The notes under the pieces: model-generated
What the model saw: the letters and a program-made list of their open reading frames with translations, nothing else
Databases searched by the model: none
What the model was told of the DNA's origin: nothing
Assembly: GCA_001767915.1 (NCBI GenBank)
Contig: MEMI01000048.1
Span: 1 to 46,899, forward strand
Direction: 5' to 3'
Length of the DNA: 46,899 nucleotides
DNA from: Alphaproteobacteria bacterium RIFCSPHIGHO2_02_FULL_46_13
GTDB lineage: Bacteria > Pseudomonadota > Alphaproteobacteria > Micavibrionales > Micavibrionaceae
Shown: positions 34,675 through 44,011 of the stretch, piece by piece
Position numbering within the stretch: position 1 is the first letter of the stretch
How the letters are laid out: each line of letters opens with the position of its first letter
Made by a program: the position numbers and the translations under genes

Positions 34675-35076
34675 ATGTCCAATAAATGGGAAGCAACCCC
34701 TTTTAAATCTCCAACCGCACGCGTCAGTGGCCTCGGGTCTTCACATGCGGGTGTGCATCACTGGATGATGCAAAAAATAACCGCTCTGGCCAATATTCCC
34801 CTCGTATTATGGGCGATATGGTCGGCCATGACCTTGGCAGGTGCGGGCGCGAGCTATGACATTGTGCGCGGTTTCTTCGCACAACCCGTTAACGCCATTT
34901 TGATGCTCTTGTTTTTGCTCTCGACCTTCTACCACGCCGCACTGGGCTTACAGGTCGTGATTGAAGACTATGTCCATTGCGAAAAAATGAAAATGTTATC
35001 ACTGATCGCTGTAAAACTGGCTCTGTTCGCTTTATGCGTCGCCTCAGTCTTTTCAGTATTGAAACTGGCTCTTTAA
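34675..35076 (+). CDS. sdhD: Succinate dehydrogenase membrane anchor subunit
   Basis: This is the second membrane anchor of complex II. It has 133 residues counting from the ATG at 34675, which lies 2 bp after sdhC. The GLGSSHAGVHHWMMQKITALA segment and HAALGLQVVIEDYVH are typical of alphaproteobacterial SdhD and include the conserved His/Asp-Tyr pair of the haem and quinone pocket. Three transmembrane helices are visible. An earlier start in the same frame would lie within sdhC and is unlikely. Confidence 0.93.
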   Translation: MSNKWEATPFKSPTARVSGLGSSHAGVHHWMMQKITALANIPLVLWAIWSAMTLAGAGASYDIVRGFFAQPVNAILMLLFLLSTFYHAALGLQVVIEDYVHCEKMKMLSLIAVKLALFALCVASVFSVLKLAL

Positions 35077-35094
35077 GAAAAATTAGGAAACAAA

Positions 35095-36882
35095 ATGACA
35101 TACGAAATTATTACCCATGAATATGACGTTGTAGTTGTTGGCGGCGGCGGGGCAGGTCTTCGCGCAGCGATGGGGATGTCTGAAAAGGGACTGAAAGTCG
35201 CTTGTTTATCCAAAGTTTTCCCGACGCGTTCCCACACGGTTGCGGCGCAGGGCGGTATTTCTGCGGCGCTGGGCAATATGGGTGATGATGATTGGCGTTA
35301 CCATTTCTATGACACCATTAAGGGGTCAGACTGGTTGGGCGACCAAGATGCGATTGAATATATGTGTAAAGAAGCCATTCCGGCGATTATTGAACTGGAA
35401 CATATGGGCGTTCCGTTCTCCCGCACAGCCGAGGGAAAAATTTATCAACGCGCGTTCGGCGGGATGACCACCAATTACGGACAAGGAACCGCACAACGCA
35501 CTTGCGCCGCCGCAGACCGGACTGGCCACGCGATTTTGCACACGCTTTATACCCAAGCCCTGAAACATAAAACCGAATTCTTTATCGAATTTATTGCGCT
35601 CGACCTGATTATGGATGAGCAAGGTGCTTGTGTCGGCGTTCTCGCATGGAATTTGCTCGACGGGACAATCCATGTTTTCCGTGGACATCAAACAGTTCTC
35701 GCCACTGGCGGCTATGGCCGTGCTTATTTCTCATGCACCTCTGCCCATACGTGCACAGGTGACGGGAACGCAATGGTTCTGCGCGCGGGACTTCCGCTTC
35801 AAGACATGGAATTTGTGCAATTTCACCCGACAGGGATTTACGGGTCCGGTTGCCTGATTACCGAAGGCGCACGCGGGGAAGGTGGATATTTAACCAACTC
35901 CGAAGGCGAGCGTTTCATGCCGCGTTATGCCCCATCTGCCAAAGATTTGGCGTCCCGTGACGTGGTGTCCCGTTCCATGACCATTGAAATCCGCGAAGGT
36001 CGCGGCGTGGGCGAACATAAAGACCATATCCATCTGCACCTTGAACATCTGGACGCAGACATTATCCATTCCCGCCTTCCGGGCATTGCCGAAACCGCCA
36101 AAATTTTCGCGGGCGTAGATGTGACCAAAGAACCGATCCCTGTTTTGCCGACCGTGCATTATAACATGGGCGGAATTCCGACCAACTGGCGCACCGAAGT
36201 TGTCTGCCCGACCGCAGATGACCCGAACCGCGTTGTGCCTGGTTTGATGGCGATTGGTGAAGCGGCCTGTGTATCCGTTCACGGCGCAAACCGTCTTGGG
36301 TCAAACTCCCTTCTCGACTTGGTTGTCTTTGGTCGTGCCGCAGCAATTCGCGCCGCCGAAACCGTTGTTCCGGGCACAAAACACCGCCGTTTGGCTGATG
36401 GCGCACTCGATAAAGCCTTGGCGCGGTTTGACAGCTTCCGCAATTCCACAGGCAACCTGTCCGTGACCGATATTCGCGGCAAAATGCAACGTACCATGCA
36501 AAACCATGCCGCCGTGTTCCGCACCGGCGACAGCTTGACCGAAGGCTGCACAAAAATCTCTGAAATTGCTGCATCAATCAAAGATGTCAAAGTCACCGAC
36601 CGCTCCCTGATTTTCAACACTGATTTGGTGGAAGCGTTAGAACTGGATAACTTGTTAGGCCAAGCCGTCGTCACCCTTCATGGTGCCGTCAACCGTCAAG
36701 AAAGCCGCGGCGCCCACGCCCGCGAAGACTTCTCTGAACGCGATGACACCAACTGGATGAAACACAGCGTCACATGGTTTGATGAAAAAACCGGCAAAAC
36801 CCAAATCGGCTACCGCCCTGTTATTTTAAACAGCCTGACCGACGAAGTCGAAGCGGTACCTCCGAAAAAACGGGTTTATTAG
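35095..36882 (+). CDS. sdhA: Succinate dehydrogenase flavoprotein subunit
   Basis: SdhA oxidises succinate to fumarate and passes electrons through covalently bound FAD to SdhB. The 595 residues show the FAD-binding [16 protein letters not shown] and the FAD-attachment histidine in [17 protein letters not shown]. The substrate-site region [22 protein letters not shown] and [19 protein letters not shown] also match. The C-terminus ends PPKKRVY, the normal family end. AGGAAA precedes the ATG. The next gene is not sdhB but a GIY-YIG gene, so the iron-sulphur subunit must be encoded elsewhere. Confidence 0.97.
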   Translation: MTYEIITHEYDVVVVGGGGAGLRAAMGMSEKGLKVACLSKVFPTRSHTVAAQGGISAALGNMGDDDWRYHFYDTIKGSDWLGDQDAIEYMCKEAIPAIIELEHMGVPFSRTAEGKIYQRAFGGMTTNYGQGTAQRTCAAADRTGHAILHTLYTQALKHKTEFFIEFIALDLIMDEQGACVGVLAWNLLDGTIHVFRGHQTVLATGGYGRAYFSCTSAHTCTGDGNAMVLRAGLPLQDMEFVQFHPTGIYGSGCLITEGARGEGGYLTNSEGERFMPRYAPSAKDLASRDVVSRSMTIEIREGRGVGEHKDHIHLHLEHLDADIIHSRLPGIAETAKIFAGVDVTKEPIPVLPTVHYNMGGIPTNWRTEVVCPTADDPNRVVPGLMAIGEAACVSVHGANRLGSNSLLDLVVFGRAAAIRAAETVVPGTKHRRLADGALDKALARFDSFRNSTGNLSVTDIRGKMQRTMQNHAAVFRTGDSLTEGCTKISEIAASIKDVKVTDRSLIFNTDLVEALELDNLLGQAVVTLHGAVNRQESRGAHAREDFSERDDTNWMKHSVTWFDEKTGKTQIGYRPVILNSLTDEVEAVPPKKRVY

Positions 36883-36910
36883 ACCTGTTTCTATATAAAA
36901 TTATAATGAA

Positions 36911-37735
36911 ATGAAAGCACTCAGCATATTAGAAGCAGTTGGTGGGTCGTTGAATATTCATGACATGAAGATTCATCTTGCCGTTCATAATGGCTATGAC
37001 AATCCCATTGATGTATACCTTGCTGGCAATTTCCCTGAATGGCAACGCTGGCAAACAAAGCGTAATTTTACCTGCAAGTATGTGCTTTCATTAATAAAAT
37101 ATAATAAATCTAATCATTGGCTTTTTGCTGGAATATACGAAACAAATGGCTATCAGAAGTTAAGTCATACTGGTGGAAAAATAGATTATTATTATGACTT
37201 AAAATCTTTGCCATCTTACGAAGAACTAAATGGTCGAATGATTGTCTCGTTCAAAAGGACAGGTCGTCAATCTTACCTTCATGCGGAAAGGTGGATTCAG
37301 GGCATAGATTTAGAAGAAATACTCCCCAAAAAACATAGCATTTCAGACTTCCCAGGATTTAAAAAAATAGATATTTCTAAAGGTGAATTAGACCTAATCT
37401 TTAGACATGAATTAACATCATGGAAAACAGCCCTATCAAATGTTGCAGGGGTTTATCTTATTTCTGATACGAAAAGTGGTAAATTATATGTCGGAAGCGC
37501 TTATGGGGCTGGAGGTTTTTGGCAAAGATGGCTCAATTATTCACAGAACGGTCACGGCCAAAATAAAGAACTACTCGCCCTACTAAAAGAAGAAGGGAAT
37601 GATCGAGCTCATTCGTTTCGTTTTTCTATTTTAGAGCTTGCCGACTTACACGACTCTCGTGATGAGGTTATAGCAAGGGAAACGCACTGGAAAAGATTAC
37701 TTTTATCCCGCTCTCACGGATTTAACTCGAATTAA
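36911..37735 (+). CDS. Protein with C-terminal GIY-YIG nuclease-like domain
   Basis: In this 274-residue protein, about residues 178-265 match a GIY-YIG fold. GVYLISDTKSGKLYVGSAYG carries the two short motifs (GVY and YVG). WQRWLNYSQNGHGQNKEL supplies the conserved Arg region, and a late Glu (ARETHWKRLL) could be the metal ligand. The first 170 residues form an unassigned domain (WLFAGIYETNGYQ, HAERWIQGIDLEEIL). The gene is clearly more AT-rich than sdhA before it and rarA after it, which suggests transfer. No ribosome site is evident. Catalysis and target are unknown; a defence or mobile role is possible but unproven. Confidence 0.72.
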   Translation: MKALSILEAVGGSLNIHDMKIHLAVHNGYDNPIDVYLAGNFPEWQRWQTKRNFTCKYVLSLIKYNKSNHWLFAGIYETNGYQKLSHTGGKIDYYYDLKSLPSYEELNGRMIVSFKRTGRQSYLHAERWIQGIDLEEILPKKHSISDFPGFKKIDISKGELDLIFRHELTSWKTALSNVAGVYLISDTKSGKLYVGSAYGAGGFWQRWLNYSQNGHGQNKELLALLKEEGNDRAHSFRFSILELADLHDSRDEVIARETHWKRLLLSRSHGFNSN

Positions 37736-37736
37736 T

Positions 37737-39053
37737 CTACCTTTTGTTTTTTTCCTTCCTCAACCTATCCCAATATTCCAACCGCTTATTGATATCGCGT
37801 TCAAAGCCGCGTTCGACGGGCACATAGAAATCTTGGCGCGGCATGGCATCAGGGAAATAATTCTGGCCTGAAAAACCGTCTTTGGTGTCGGGGTCGTATT
37901 GATATCCGGCGCCATAACCTTCAGCCTTCATCAATTTGGTTGGGGCGTTCAGGATATGTTTGGGGGGCATGAGTGAGCCGTGTTTTTGGGCGGCGGCGCG
38001 GGCGTTATTATAGGCCACATAATTGGCATTGGATTTAGGGGCTGTCGCCAGATAAATCAGGGCTTGGGAGAGTGCCAATTCCCCCTCGGGCGACCCTAGC
38101 CGTTCGAATGTTTCGGCGGCGGCAACACATTGCAAATGGGCCATCGGATCAGCCAGACCAATATCTTCAACCGCCATGCGGATCATGCGCCGTGCAATAT
38201 AACGCGGGTCTTCACCGCCATCAAGCATCCGCGCAAACCAGTAAAGTGCGGCATTCACATCCGATCCGCGCACCGATTTATGGAGCGCCGAGATCAAATT
38301 ATAATGCCCGTCATCACCCTTATCATAGAGAGGCGCACGTTTTTGAACGATGGCAAATAACCCTGCTGCATCAAGTATCTTGCCCGCTGGCGCCTGATTA
38401 TAAATCTGTTCGATCATGGTCAGGAAATAACGCCCATCCCCATCCGCCAAGGCTTTGAGCGGGTCAATGGCCTCTGCCGCCAAAGGAATTTTATGTCCGA
38501 AATGCGCCTCTGCACGCAGAATCAAAGCGTCCAATGCGGCGTCATCCAGCCGTTTTAAGACCAACACCTGACAACGCGAAAGAAGCGCAGCATTTAACTC
38601 GAACGATGGATTTTCAGTGGTCGCACCGATCAGGATAATCGTGCCATCCTCGACCACCGGTAAAAACGCATCTTGCTGCGCTTTGTTAAAACGGTGGATT
38701 TCATCGACGAATAACAGCGTACCTTTACCTTGAGACTTCCTGAATTTTGCGGCTTCAAACACCTTTTTCAAATCAGCAACGCCCGAGAAAATAGCCGAAA
38801 TCTGTTCGAACTGGCAATCGCTATGATCTGCCATCAACCGTGCCAAGGTGGTTTTGCCGCATCCGGGCGGGCCCCAGAAAATCATGGATGATAGCCGCCT
38901 GTTTTCAATCATCCGCGAAAGCGGGGCATTTGGCGCAATCAAATGGTCTTGCCCCACCACTTCGCTTAAGCTTTGCGGGCGCAGTAAATCGGACAGCGGA
39001 CGAAGATTGTCTGCTCCATTGTTTTGAATTGGGGTTTGAAATAAATCAGCCAT
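37737..39053 (-). CDS. rarA: Replication-associated recombination protein A (RarA/MgsA AAA+ ATPase)
   Basis: RarA is a clamp-loader-like AAA+ ATPase acting at stalled replication forks, related to eukaryotic WRNIP1. The 438 residues include [14 protein letters not shown], the Walker [10 protein letters not shown], the Walker [11 protein letters not shown], the sensor [12 protein letters not shown] and [18 protein letters not shown]. The tetramerisation domain ends with EKGFER-like [17 protein letters not shown]. The length is normal. It is convergent with the GIY-YIG gene (one base between stop codons). Confidence 0.95.
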   Translation of the reverse strand: MADLFQTPIQNNGADNLRPLSDLLRPQSLSEVVGQDHLIAPNAPLSRMIENRRLSSMIFWGPPGCGKTTLARLMADHSDCQFEQISAIFSGVADLKKVFEAAKFRKSQGKGTLLFVDEIHRFNKAQQDAFLPVVEDGTIILIGATTENPSFELNAALLSRCQVLVLKRLDDAALDALILRAEAHFGHKIPLAAEAIDPLKALADGDGRYFLTMIEQIYNQAPAGKILDAAGLFAIVQKRAPLYDKGDDGHYNLISALHKSVRGSDVNAALYWFARMLDGGEDPRYIARRMIRMAVEDIGLADPMAHLQCVAAAETFERLGSPEGELALSQALIYLATAPKSNANYVAYNNARAAAQKHGSLMPPKHILNAPTKLMKAEGYGAGYQYDPDTKDGFSGQNYFPDAMPRQDFYVPVERGFERDINKRLEYWDRLRKEKNKR

Positions 39054-39145
39054 AAAGGGGACTTTAATGTGGTTTTTGAAAATTTACGACTTTTTTTAAA
39101 AACCATGGTATAAAAAGACATATTTTATTGATACAGGTTTCCATC

Positions 39146-39895
39146 ATGACAGAGCAAATTGTTAATTCTCAAAATTCCCTAGAGGCTGCGTCCGCCAGCC
39201 GTGTAACCTTTTCAGGCCATGGCGCGGCCAAAGGAGCGGCGGGATATGTTGACCCGAATGACCAGGATTTGAATATCGATTTTCTGGGACGTCGCAACGA
39301 TAGCCTGTCCATCACTCCACCCGAAGGTGGATTTGAGGACATTCGGATTGCAGCCGCATGGGATAATCAGCTCGTTCCAGATAAAAGCTTTCTTGGAAAA
39401 TTACTTAAAAAGGCGAAACCTGCCGACATCGACCTTGATCTGGGCATTCTTTATGAGCTTCAGGATGGAACAAAAGGAGCTATTCAGGCGTTTGGTGATG
39501 AGGGAACTATGGGGCATTATAATACTTCTCCATACCTGTCTCTTTCGGGGGATGAACGGTCTGGGAATGCTCCAGGAGATGACGAATTCATACATTTAAA
39601 CGGAAGAGAATGGCCAAAATTCAAAAGACTTTTGATCTATGTTTATATTTACAGAGGCGCTATGGATTGGGCGCAGGTCAAGCCCCAAATCCATCTCCGT
39701 GTGCCAGGCGAAAAACAGATGGTAGTAACCCTCTCAAGCCATCATAAGGACTTGGGACTGTGCGCTATTGCGGGAATTGAGAATGTCCGCAACGGAATGA
39801 AAATCACCAACCATACCGAATATTTCCCGGGGCACGCCGAAATGGATAGGGCGTTTGGTTTTGGGATTGAATGGACAGGCGGCGAAAAAGCGTAA
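39146..39895 (+). CDS. TerD-family (TerA-like) stress protein
   Basis: This 249-residue protein has a TerD domain at about residues 45-245. DIDLDLGILYELQDGTKG, IQAFGDEG, YLSLSGDERSG and MDRAFGFGIEWTGG correspond to the tellurium-resistance TerA/TerD group. Members are calcium-binding cytoplasmic proteins linked to tellurite, phage and envelope stress. The ATG at 39146 is chosen over an earlier in-frame start because it lies just after an AGG-containing leader. A second TerD-family gene follows after 84 bp. No TerC or TerB gene is present, so the usual ter operon is not complete here. Confidence 0.85.
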   Translation: MTEQIVNSQNSLEAASASRVTFSGHGAAKGAAGYVDPNDQDLNIDFLGRRNDSLSITPPEGGFEDIRIAAAWDNQLVPDKSFLGKLLKKAKPADIDLDLGILYELQDGTKGAIQAFGDEGTMGHYNTSPYLSLSGDERSGNAPGDDEFIHLNGREWPKFKRLLIYVYIYRGAMDWAQVKPQIHLRVPGEKQMVVTLSSHHKDLGLCAIAGIENVRNGMKITNHTEYFPGHAEMDRAFGFGIEWTGGEKA

Positions 39896-39979
39896 TTTCT
39901 GGTAACTGAATATTAATGACTTTCTCCTAAAACTATAACATGGCAATCTAGTCATATTCTTCTAAAGGGCTCTTCAATC

Positions 39980-40654
39980 ATGTCTGACAAACTTACTGAT
40001 GATATTGGCGGTGTGGAAGTTGTTTTAACTTCACAGGCAACGATTAACCCAGAAGCTGCAAAAGGGGCATTCCAGTTAAAACGGCAAGAGAGAGCCAATT
40101 TAACACGTCTTGACCCAACTTTGCGCAAATTAATGATAGGGATTGGCTGGGATGTTGCAGGATTTGATTCAGAACCGCCAGATTTAGATGTCAGTATCTT
40201 TCTGGTCGATAAAAATGAACAAACCCGTATCGATGAAGATTTTATCTTTTATAATAATTTAAAGTCCCCTGATGGGGCGGTTGAACATATGGGTGATAAC
40301 CGCACAGGTGCGGGTGAAGGCGACGATGAAAATATCCGTATGGATCTGGAAAAAATTCCTTATGAGGTCTTCAGGGTTTATTTTGTGATCTCCATTTACG
40401 AAGCTGACCTAAAAAGACAAAGCTTCAGATCCGTCCGTAACAGCTTCCTGCGGATTGTGAATGAGGAAACAGGTATCGAGCTCATGCGCTTCAATCTGGA
40501 TCAGGAATTTGTGGATCAACCTGATGCAACAGCGGTCAATGTAGGATTCCTTGAGCGCTCAGGCCCTAACTGGTTCTTTGAAGGCGTCGGAAAAATGACG
40601 GCTGGCGGGTTAAAAGAGATCGCAACCCAATACGGTATTATTGTTGCGCACTAA
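39980..40654 (+). CDS. TerD-family protein, canonical calcium-binding type
   Basis: This 224-residue protein matches classical TerD closely: LDVSIFLVDKNEQTRIDEDF, then FYNNLKSPDGAVEHMGDNRT, GAGEGDDENIRMDLEKIP and VNEETGIELMRFNLDQE. The acidic GDDE and GDN segments are the known calcium-binding region of the family. A tail of about 15 residues ends with IIVAH. It is tandem to the TerA-like gene and convergent with the unknown gene at 40660. The role is probably in stress resistance, with the mechanism unknown. Confidence 0.9.
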   Translation: MSDKLTDDIGGVEVVLTSQATINPEAAKGAFQLKRQERANLTRLDPTLRKLMIGIGWDVAGFDSEPPDLDVSIFLVDKNEQTRIDEDFIFYNNLKSPDGAVEHMGDNRTGAGEGDDENIRMDLEKIPYEVFRVYFVISIYEADLKRQSFRSVRNSFLRIVNEETGIELMRFNLDQEFVDQPDATAVNVGFLERSGPNWFFEGVGKMTAGGLKEIATQYGIIVAH

Positions 40655-40659
40655 AATCT

Positions 40660-41277
40660 CTATTGGCCTAACGTATCATCCTGAACCGGCAAGTCTTCAA
40701 TCATCAATTGTTCATTGGTGAGTTGAACAAGGCCGTCTTTTTGCACAATAATGTCAGCCGAAAACAATGAATCCCTGAAAACCATCTGGGCATGAAGGTG
40801 GAAATTTCCATCATCAATGTCCTTGGTAATCATGCTCACAGGCATGATCAGCTTACTGATCGATTTTTTGGCGGCTGGGGGCGGCTCTTCCGTCCATGCA
40901 ATATCGTCAACACTCTCAACGATTAAAAAACGCCCATGACGACCGCGTACAAAATTAAAAAAGAAACGCACATAATCATGAACAGTGTCTTCATTCAGAT
41001 AAATCGGCGCAGATTTGTTAAGCTCGTAAATCGGACTATTGGTAAAATCCAGAATCGTTACCTGATCTTTTTTAATCAGCACAAAACGTCTTAACGGCGG
41101 ATTACTACTGTTATCCGTCATATCATAGAATTTATACCCCGGATAAAAATCAAGGGTACGCGCCATAATTACGCTATTGGCCGGATTAAAAGAAACACCG
41201 TCAAAAGACGCAGTGGTTTTTGCTAACACAGCTTCCATATCGGCTTGATTTAATTTTGTGTAGGTATCTTGGAACAT
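40660..41277 (-). CDS. Unknown protein flanking the replication origin
   Basis: No family is recognised in these 205 residues. The protein is soluble with mixed strands and helices. Notable segments are FVLIKKDQVTILDFTNSPIY, DYVRFFFNFVRGRHGRFLIV and an acidic C-terminus (LMIEDLPVQDDTLGQ). The weak ribosome site GAGATAAAGA precedes the ATG at 41277. It is transcribed away from the origin region and converges with the TerD gene (5 bp apart), so it may belong functionally with the TerD pair or with the origin. Neither can be shown from sequence. Confidence 0.6.
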   Translation of the reverse strand: MFQDTYTKLNQADMEAVLAKTTASFDGVSFNPANSVIMARTLDFYPGYKFYDMTDNSSNPPLRRFVLIKKDQVTILDFTNSPIYELNKSAPIYLNEDTVHDYVRFFFNFVRGRHGRFLIVESVDDIAWTEEPPPAAKKSISKLIMPVSMITKDIDDGNFHLHAQMVFRDSLFSADIIVQKDGLVQLTNEQLMIEDLPVQDDTLGQ

Positions 41278-41280
41278 TCT

Positions 41281-41645
41281 TTATCTCACTTATAATGACA
41301 CCATACAATTTTTATCTAAATCTGGCAAAGGAGTTTTCAAAAATCAGTTTCAGTTACAAAACGCCTAGTAAGGGAGAGAATTGTGGATAAAGTCGGTACA
41401 TCCCCGTGTGTTGTTCTATGCACAATTTTCTTCACATTCGGGAAACATGCTCAAACAGCATTTACCCTCCGTTGATAAATCAAATCTTGTTTTTCGGATC
41501 ATGTGAATAGGATCTTGAGACCCTTATGAATCTGATTTTTTGTCGGGGTGTATCGATTGTGGACAAATTTGGTATAAAACTTATCCCCATGACTCATGCC
41601 CCCTACTACCTACTACATCCTTCTTTAAATATATCTTTTTTATTA
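41281..41645. other. Probable chromosomal replication origin (oriC)
   Basis: This non-coding gap upstream of hemE holds a cluster of DnaA-box matches. TGTGGATAA at 41382 is perfect. CTATGCACA at 41416, TGTGAATAG at 41502, TGTGGACAA at 41558 and TTATCCCCA at 41581 each differ at one position. TTCTTCACA at 41428 is weaker. An AT-rich stretch (41624-41645) next to hemE could be the unwinding element. One GANTC methylation site lies at 41528. The setting beside hemE and near parAB-rsmG-mnmG matches the alphaproteobacterial origin known from Caulobacter. No TTAA-N7-TTAA CtrA site was seen. Confidence 0.8.
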
Positions 41646-41670
41646 GGTGACTTTCTGGTTTGATACGCTC

Positions 41671-42708
41671 ATGAAAAAAATGCTTACGACATTACAAGGG
41701 ATTAAATCAGATACTCCACCCATCTGGCTCATGCGCCAAGCGGGAAGATATCTGCCTGAATATTTGGCAACACGCACCAAGGCTGGCAGTTTCCTTGACC
41801 TTTGCTACAATCCGGAACTCGCAACCGAAGTCACCTTACAGCCTATTCGCCGTTTTGGATTTGATGCATCGATCCTGTTTTCGGACATTCTGGTCGTCCC
41901 CCATGCCCTTGGTCAGGAGTTAAGTTTTGCCGAAAACCATGGGCCTGTACTGGGCGCATTACCTGAAAATCTGGTCTTTGACCCTTCTGATTTTCACAAA
42001 AAACTGGAGCCGGTTTATCAAGCGATTGAAGGTATCCGTGCAGGACTTCAAACCGAAGGATTTTCAGAGACGGCCTTGATCGGTTTTTCGGGTGCCCCTT
42101 GGACTTTGGCCTGTTATATGATTGATCGTAAAGGGTCAAAAGATTTTGCGGCGACCCGCATCATGGCTCTTAAAGACGAAGAAAAATTCAATGCATTGAT
42201 TGAATTATTGGTGAGTGCCATCAGTTCTTACCTTATCAAACAAATTGAACGCGGCGCAGAAATTGTCCAGATTTTTGACAGTTGGGCAGGTGTCCTCCCT
42301 CCCTCCCAATTTTCAAAATGGGTCACCCAACCCACCCAGAAAATTGTTGCCAATATCCGCGCTGTCTATCCCGACACCCCGATCATTGGTTTTCCAAAGG
42401 GTGCGGGCGTTTTGTACCAAAATTATGCAAGTCTTACGGGATTAACCGCCATCGGGATTGATACCCAAATGCCCGTCAATTGGGTTAGGGACAATTTACA
42501 GCCCTCTATCATCGTTCAGGGTAACCTTGACCCATTCACCCTTGCTTCAGGCTCTCCAGCCCTCTTAAAAGAGGCAGATGCGATTTTATCGGCTTTGGGT
42601 GATAAACCGTTTATTTTTAATCTGGGTCATGGGATTGATAAATCGACGCCGCCGGAACAAGTTAAACGACTTGTAGATCATATCAGGGGATATTCTCATG
42701 ACCAGTAA
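41671..42708 (+). CDS. hemE: Uroporphyrinogen decarboxylase
   Basis: HemE decarboxylates uroporphyrinogen III to coproporphyrinogen III in haem synthesis. The mature frame from the ATG at 41671 gives 345 residues and contains PPIWLMRQAGRYLPEY, the substrate aspartate region FDASILFSDILVVPHALG, and GFSGAPWTLACYMI. The C-terminus has FNLGHGIDKSTPPEQVKRLV. A GTG at 41647 would extend the protein by eight residues, and an ATG at 41680 would shorten it by three. None has a clear ribosome site. It overlaps hemH by 11 bp. Confidence 0.95.
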   Translation: MKKMLTTLQGIKSDTPPIWLMRQAGRYLPEYLATRTKAGSFLDLCYNPELATEVTLQPIRRFGFDASILFSDILVVPHALGQELSFAENHGPVLGALPENLVFDPSDFHKKLEPVYQAIEGIRAGLQTEGFSETALIGFSGAPWTLACYMIDRKGSKDFAATRIMALKDEEKFNALIELLVSAISSYLIKQIERGAEIVQIFDSWAGVLPPSQFSKWVTQPTQKIVANIRAVYPDTPIIGFPKGAGVLYQNYASLTGLTAIGIDTQMPVNWVRDNLQPSIIVQGNLDPFTLASGSPALLKEADAILSALGDKPFIFNLGHGIDKSTPPEQVKRLVDHIRGYSHDQ

Positions 42709-43747
42709 AACAGCCGTTATTCTTTTCAATCTGGGCGGCCCCGATAAAGCCGAAAGCATCCGCCCGTTTCTGATTAATTTCTTCATGGATAAAAATATTA
42801 TCCGCGCACCTTTGCCTGTTCGTTTTTTGGTGTCCCGTTTGATTGCCTATCGCCGCAGCAAAAAAGAAGCAGGCACAAGTTACGGCATGCTCGGCGGTAA
42901 ATCCCCTTTGCTTGAAAATACACAGGCACAGGCCGATGCCCTGCAAGCCAAACTGGGGGATCAGTTCAAAGTTTTTGTGGTCATGCGCTATTGGCATCCC
43001 ATGGCCGCTGAGGTCGCAGCACAGGTTCAGGCCTATAACCCTGATGAAATTATTTTACTGCCTCTCTATCCGCAATATTCCACAACAACGACCCGTTCAT
43101 CCTTTGAAGATTGGTTTAAAGCGGCACAAAAAATAAATTTAGAAATCCCTACAGAAATGATCTGTTGTTACCCGTTTAATAAAGGGTTTATCAGCGCGTC
43201 TGTTGCCAATATTAAAAACGCCTATGATGCCTTTATTGCAAAATACGGCTTTGCCCCGCGTGTGTTGTTTTCTGCCCACGGCCTTCCTGAAAAAATCATC
43301 GAGGAAGGCGATTCCTACCAATGGGCATGTGAAGAGAGTGCTGCAAAAATTGCTGCGGCTTGTCATATTGAAAATCTGGATTGGAGCATTTGTTATCAAA
43401 GCCGTGTCGGCCCATTGAAATGGATCGGCCCCAGCACTGAAGAAGCCTTGGAAACAGCCGCTCATGATAAAAAAGGCGTCCTGATCTATCCGCATGCGTT
43501 CGTGAGCGAACATGTCGAAACCTTGGTTGAAATCGAGGAAGAATATCGCCATCTGGCTTCCGAACTCGGCATCACCGGATTCGAGCGTGTACCCACTGTT
43601 TCATGTCATCCTGATTTTATTGCTGCACTTGCTGATCTGGTGATGGAACAAAAAGGAGCAGGAAAATTTCCCAACGCGCATAATCAACGTGTTTGTCCTA
43701 TGCAATTCGGACAATGCTGCCACAATGAATTTGCATGTCAATCATAA
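42698..43747 (+). CDS. hemH: Ferrochelatase with C-terminal cysteine cluster
   Basis: HemH inserts ferrous iron into protoporphyrin IX. The 349 residues include VILFNLGGPDKAESIRPFL, the LPLYPQYS motif, the catalytic histidine segment VLFSAHGLPEKIIEEGD, and CYQSRVGPLKWIGP. The end of the protein carries C333, C340, C341 and C347, a spacing compatible with the C-terminal cysteines that bind a [2Fe-2S] cluster in some alphaproteobacterial and eukaryotic ferrochelatases. Cluster binding is inferred. The gene overlaps hemE and is presumably co-transcribed. Confidence 0.95.
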   Translation: MTSKTAVILFNLGGPDKAESIRPFLINFFMDKNIIRAPLPVRFLVSRLIAYRRSKKEAGTSYGMLGGKSPLLENTQAQADALQAKLGDQFKVFVVMRYWHPMAAEVAAQVQAYNPDEIILLPLYPQYSTTTTRSSFEDWFKAAQKINLEIPTEMICCYPFNKGFISASVANIKNAYDAFIAKYGFAPRVLFSAHGLPEKIIEEGDSYQWACEESAAKIAAACHIENLDWSICYQSRVGPLKWIGPSTEEALETAAHDKKGVLIYPHAFVSEHVETLVEIEEEYRHLASELGITGFERVPTVSCHPDFIAALADLVMEQKGAGKFPNAHNQRVCPMQFGQCCHNEFACQS

Positions 43748-43827
43748 AACCCAATGTTTCTGCAATAAAATGTCAAAATATTAGATAAAAATCGAACAAT
43801 TATTCCGCTTTGCAACACATCTCTTCT

Positions 43828-43857
43828 TTGACACGGCCTACGCTGCGACCTCATAAT
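43828..43857 (+). promoter_or_regulatory. Promoter of the small membrane protein gene
   Basis: TTGACA at 43828-43833 and CATAAT at 43852-43857 are spaced 18 bp. They stand about 50 bp upstream of the 26-codon gene at 43905 and about 80 bp after hemH, so the small gene seems to have its own transcript. Confidence 0.6.
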
Positions 43858-43904
43858 ATAAATATATAGAGTTTTTATCTGTATTTATTCTAAGGGGGAA
43901 TGAG

Positions 43905-43985
43905 ATGCCACAAATTGCAAGAGCTGCGTTAACGATGTTAGGCCTGATCACAGTTTGGACAGGCGTTTTGATGTATGTCATCTAA
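43905..43985 (+). CDS. 26-residue membrane microprotein
   Basis: This very short gene has unusually complete expression signals: a near-consensus promoter at 43828-43857, an AAGGGGGA ribosome site 6 bp before the ATG, and a strong terminator at 44012-44041. The product is one hydrophobic helix, ARAALTMLGLITVWTGVLMY, with a short N-terminus MPQI and a short end VI. It is too short for usual gene callers. A regulatory peptide of a membrane complex or a type I toxin-like peptide is conceivable. No antisense RNA signal was identified, and the function is unknown. Confidence 0.6.
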   Translation: MPQIARAALTMLGLITVWTGVLMYVI

Positions 43986-44011
43986 CCCGTCGGATTTTGT
44001 TTTGCATTTAC

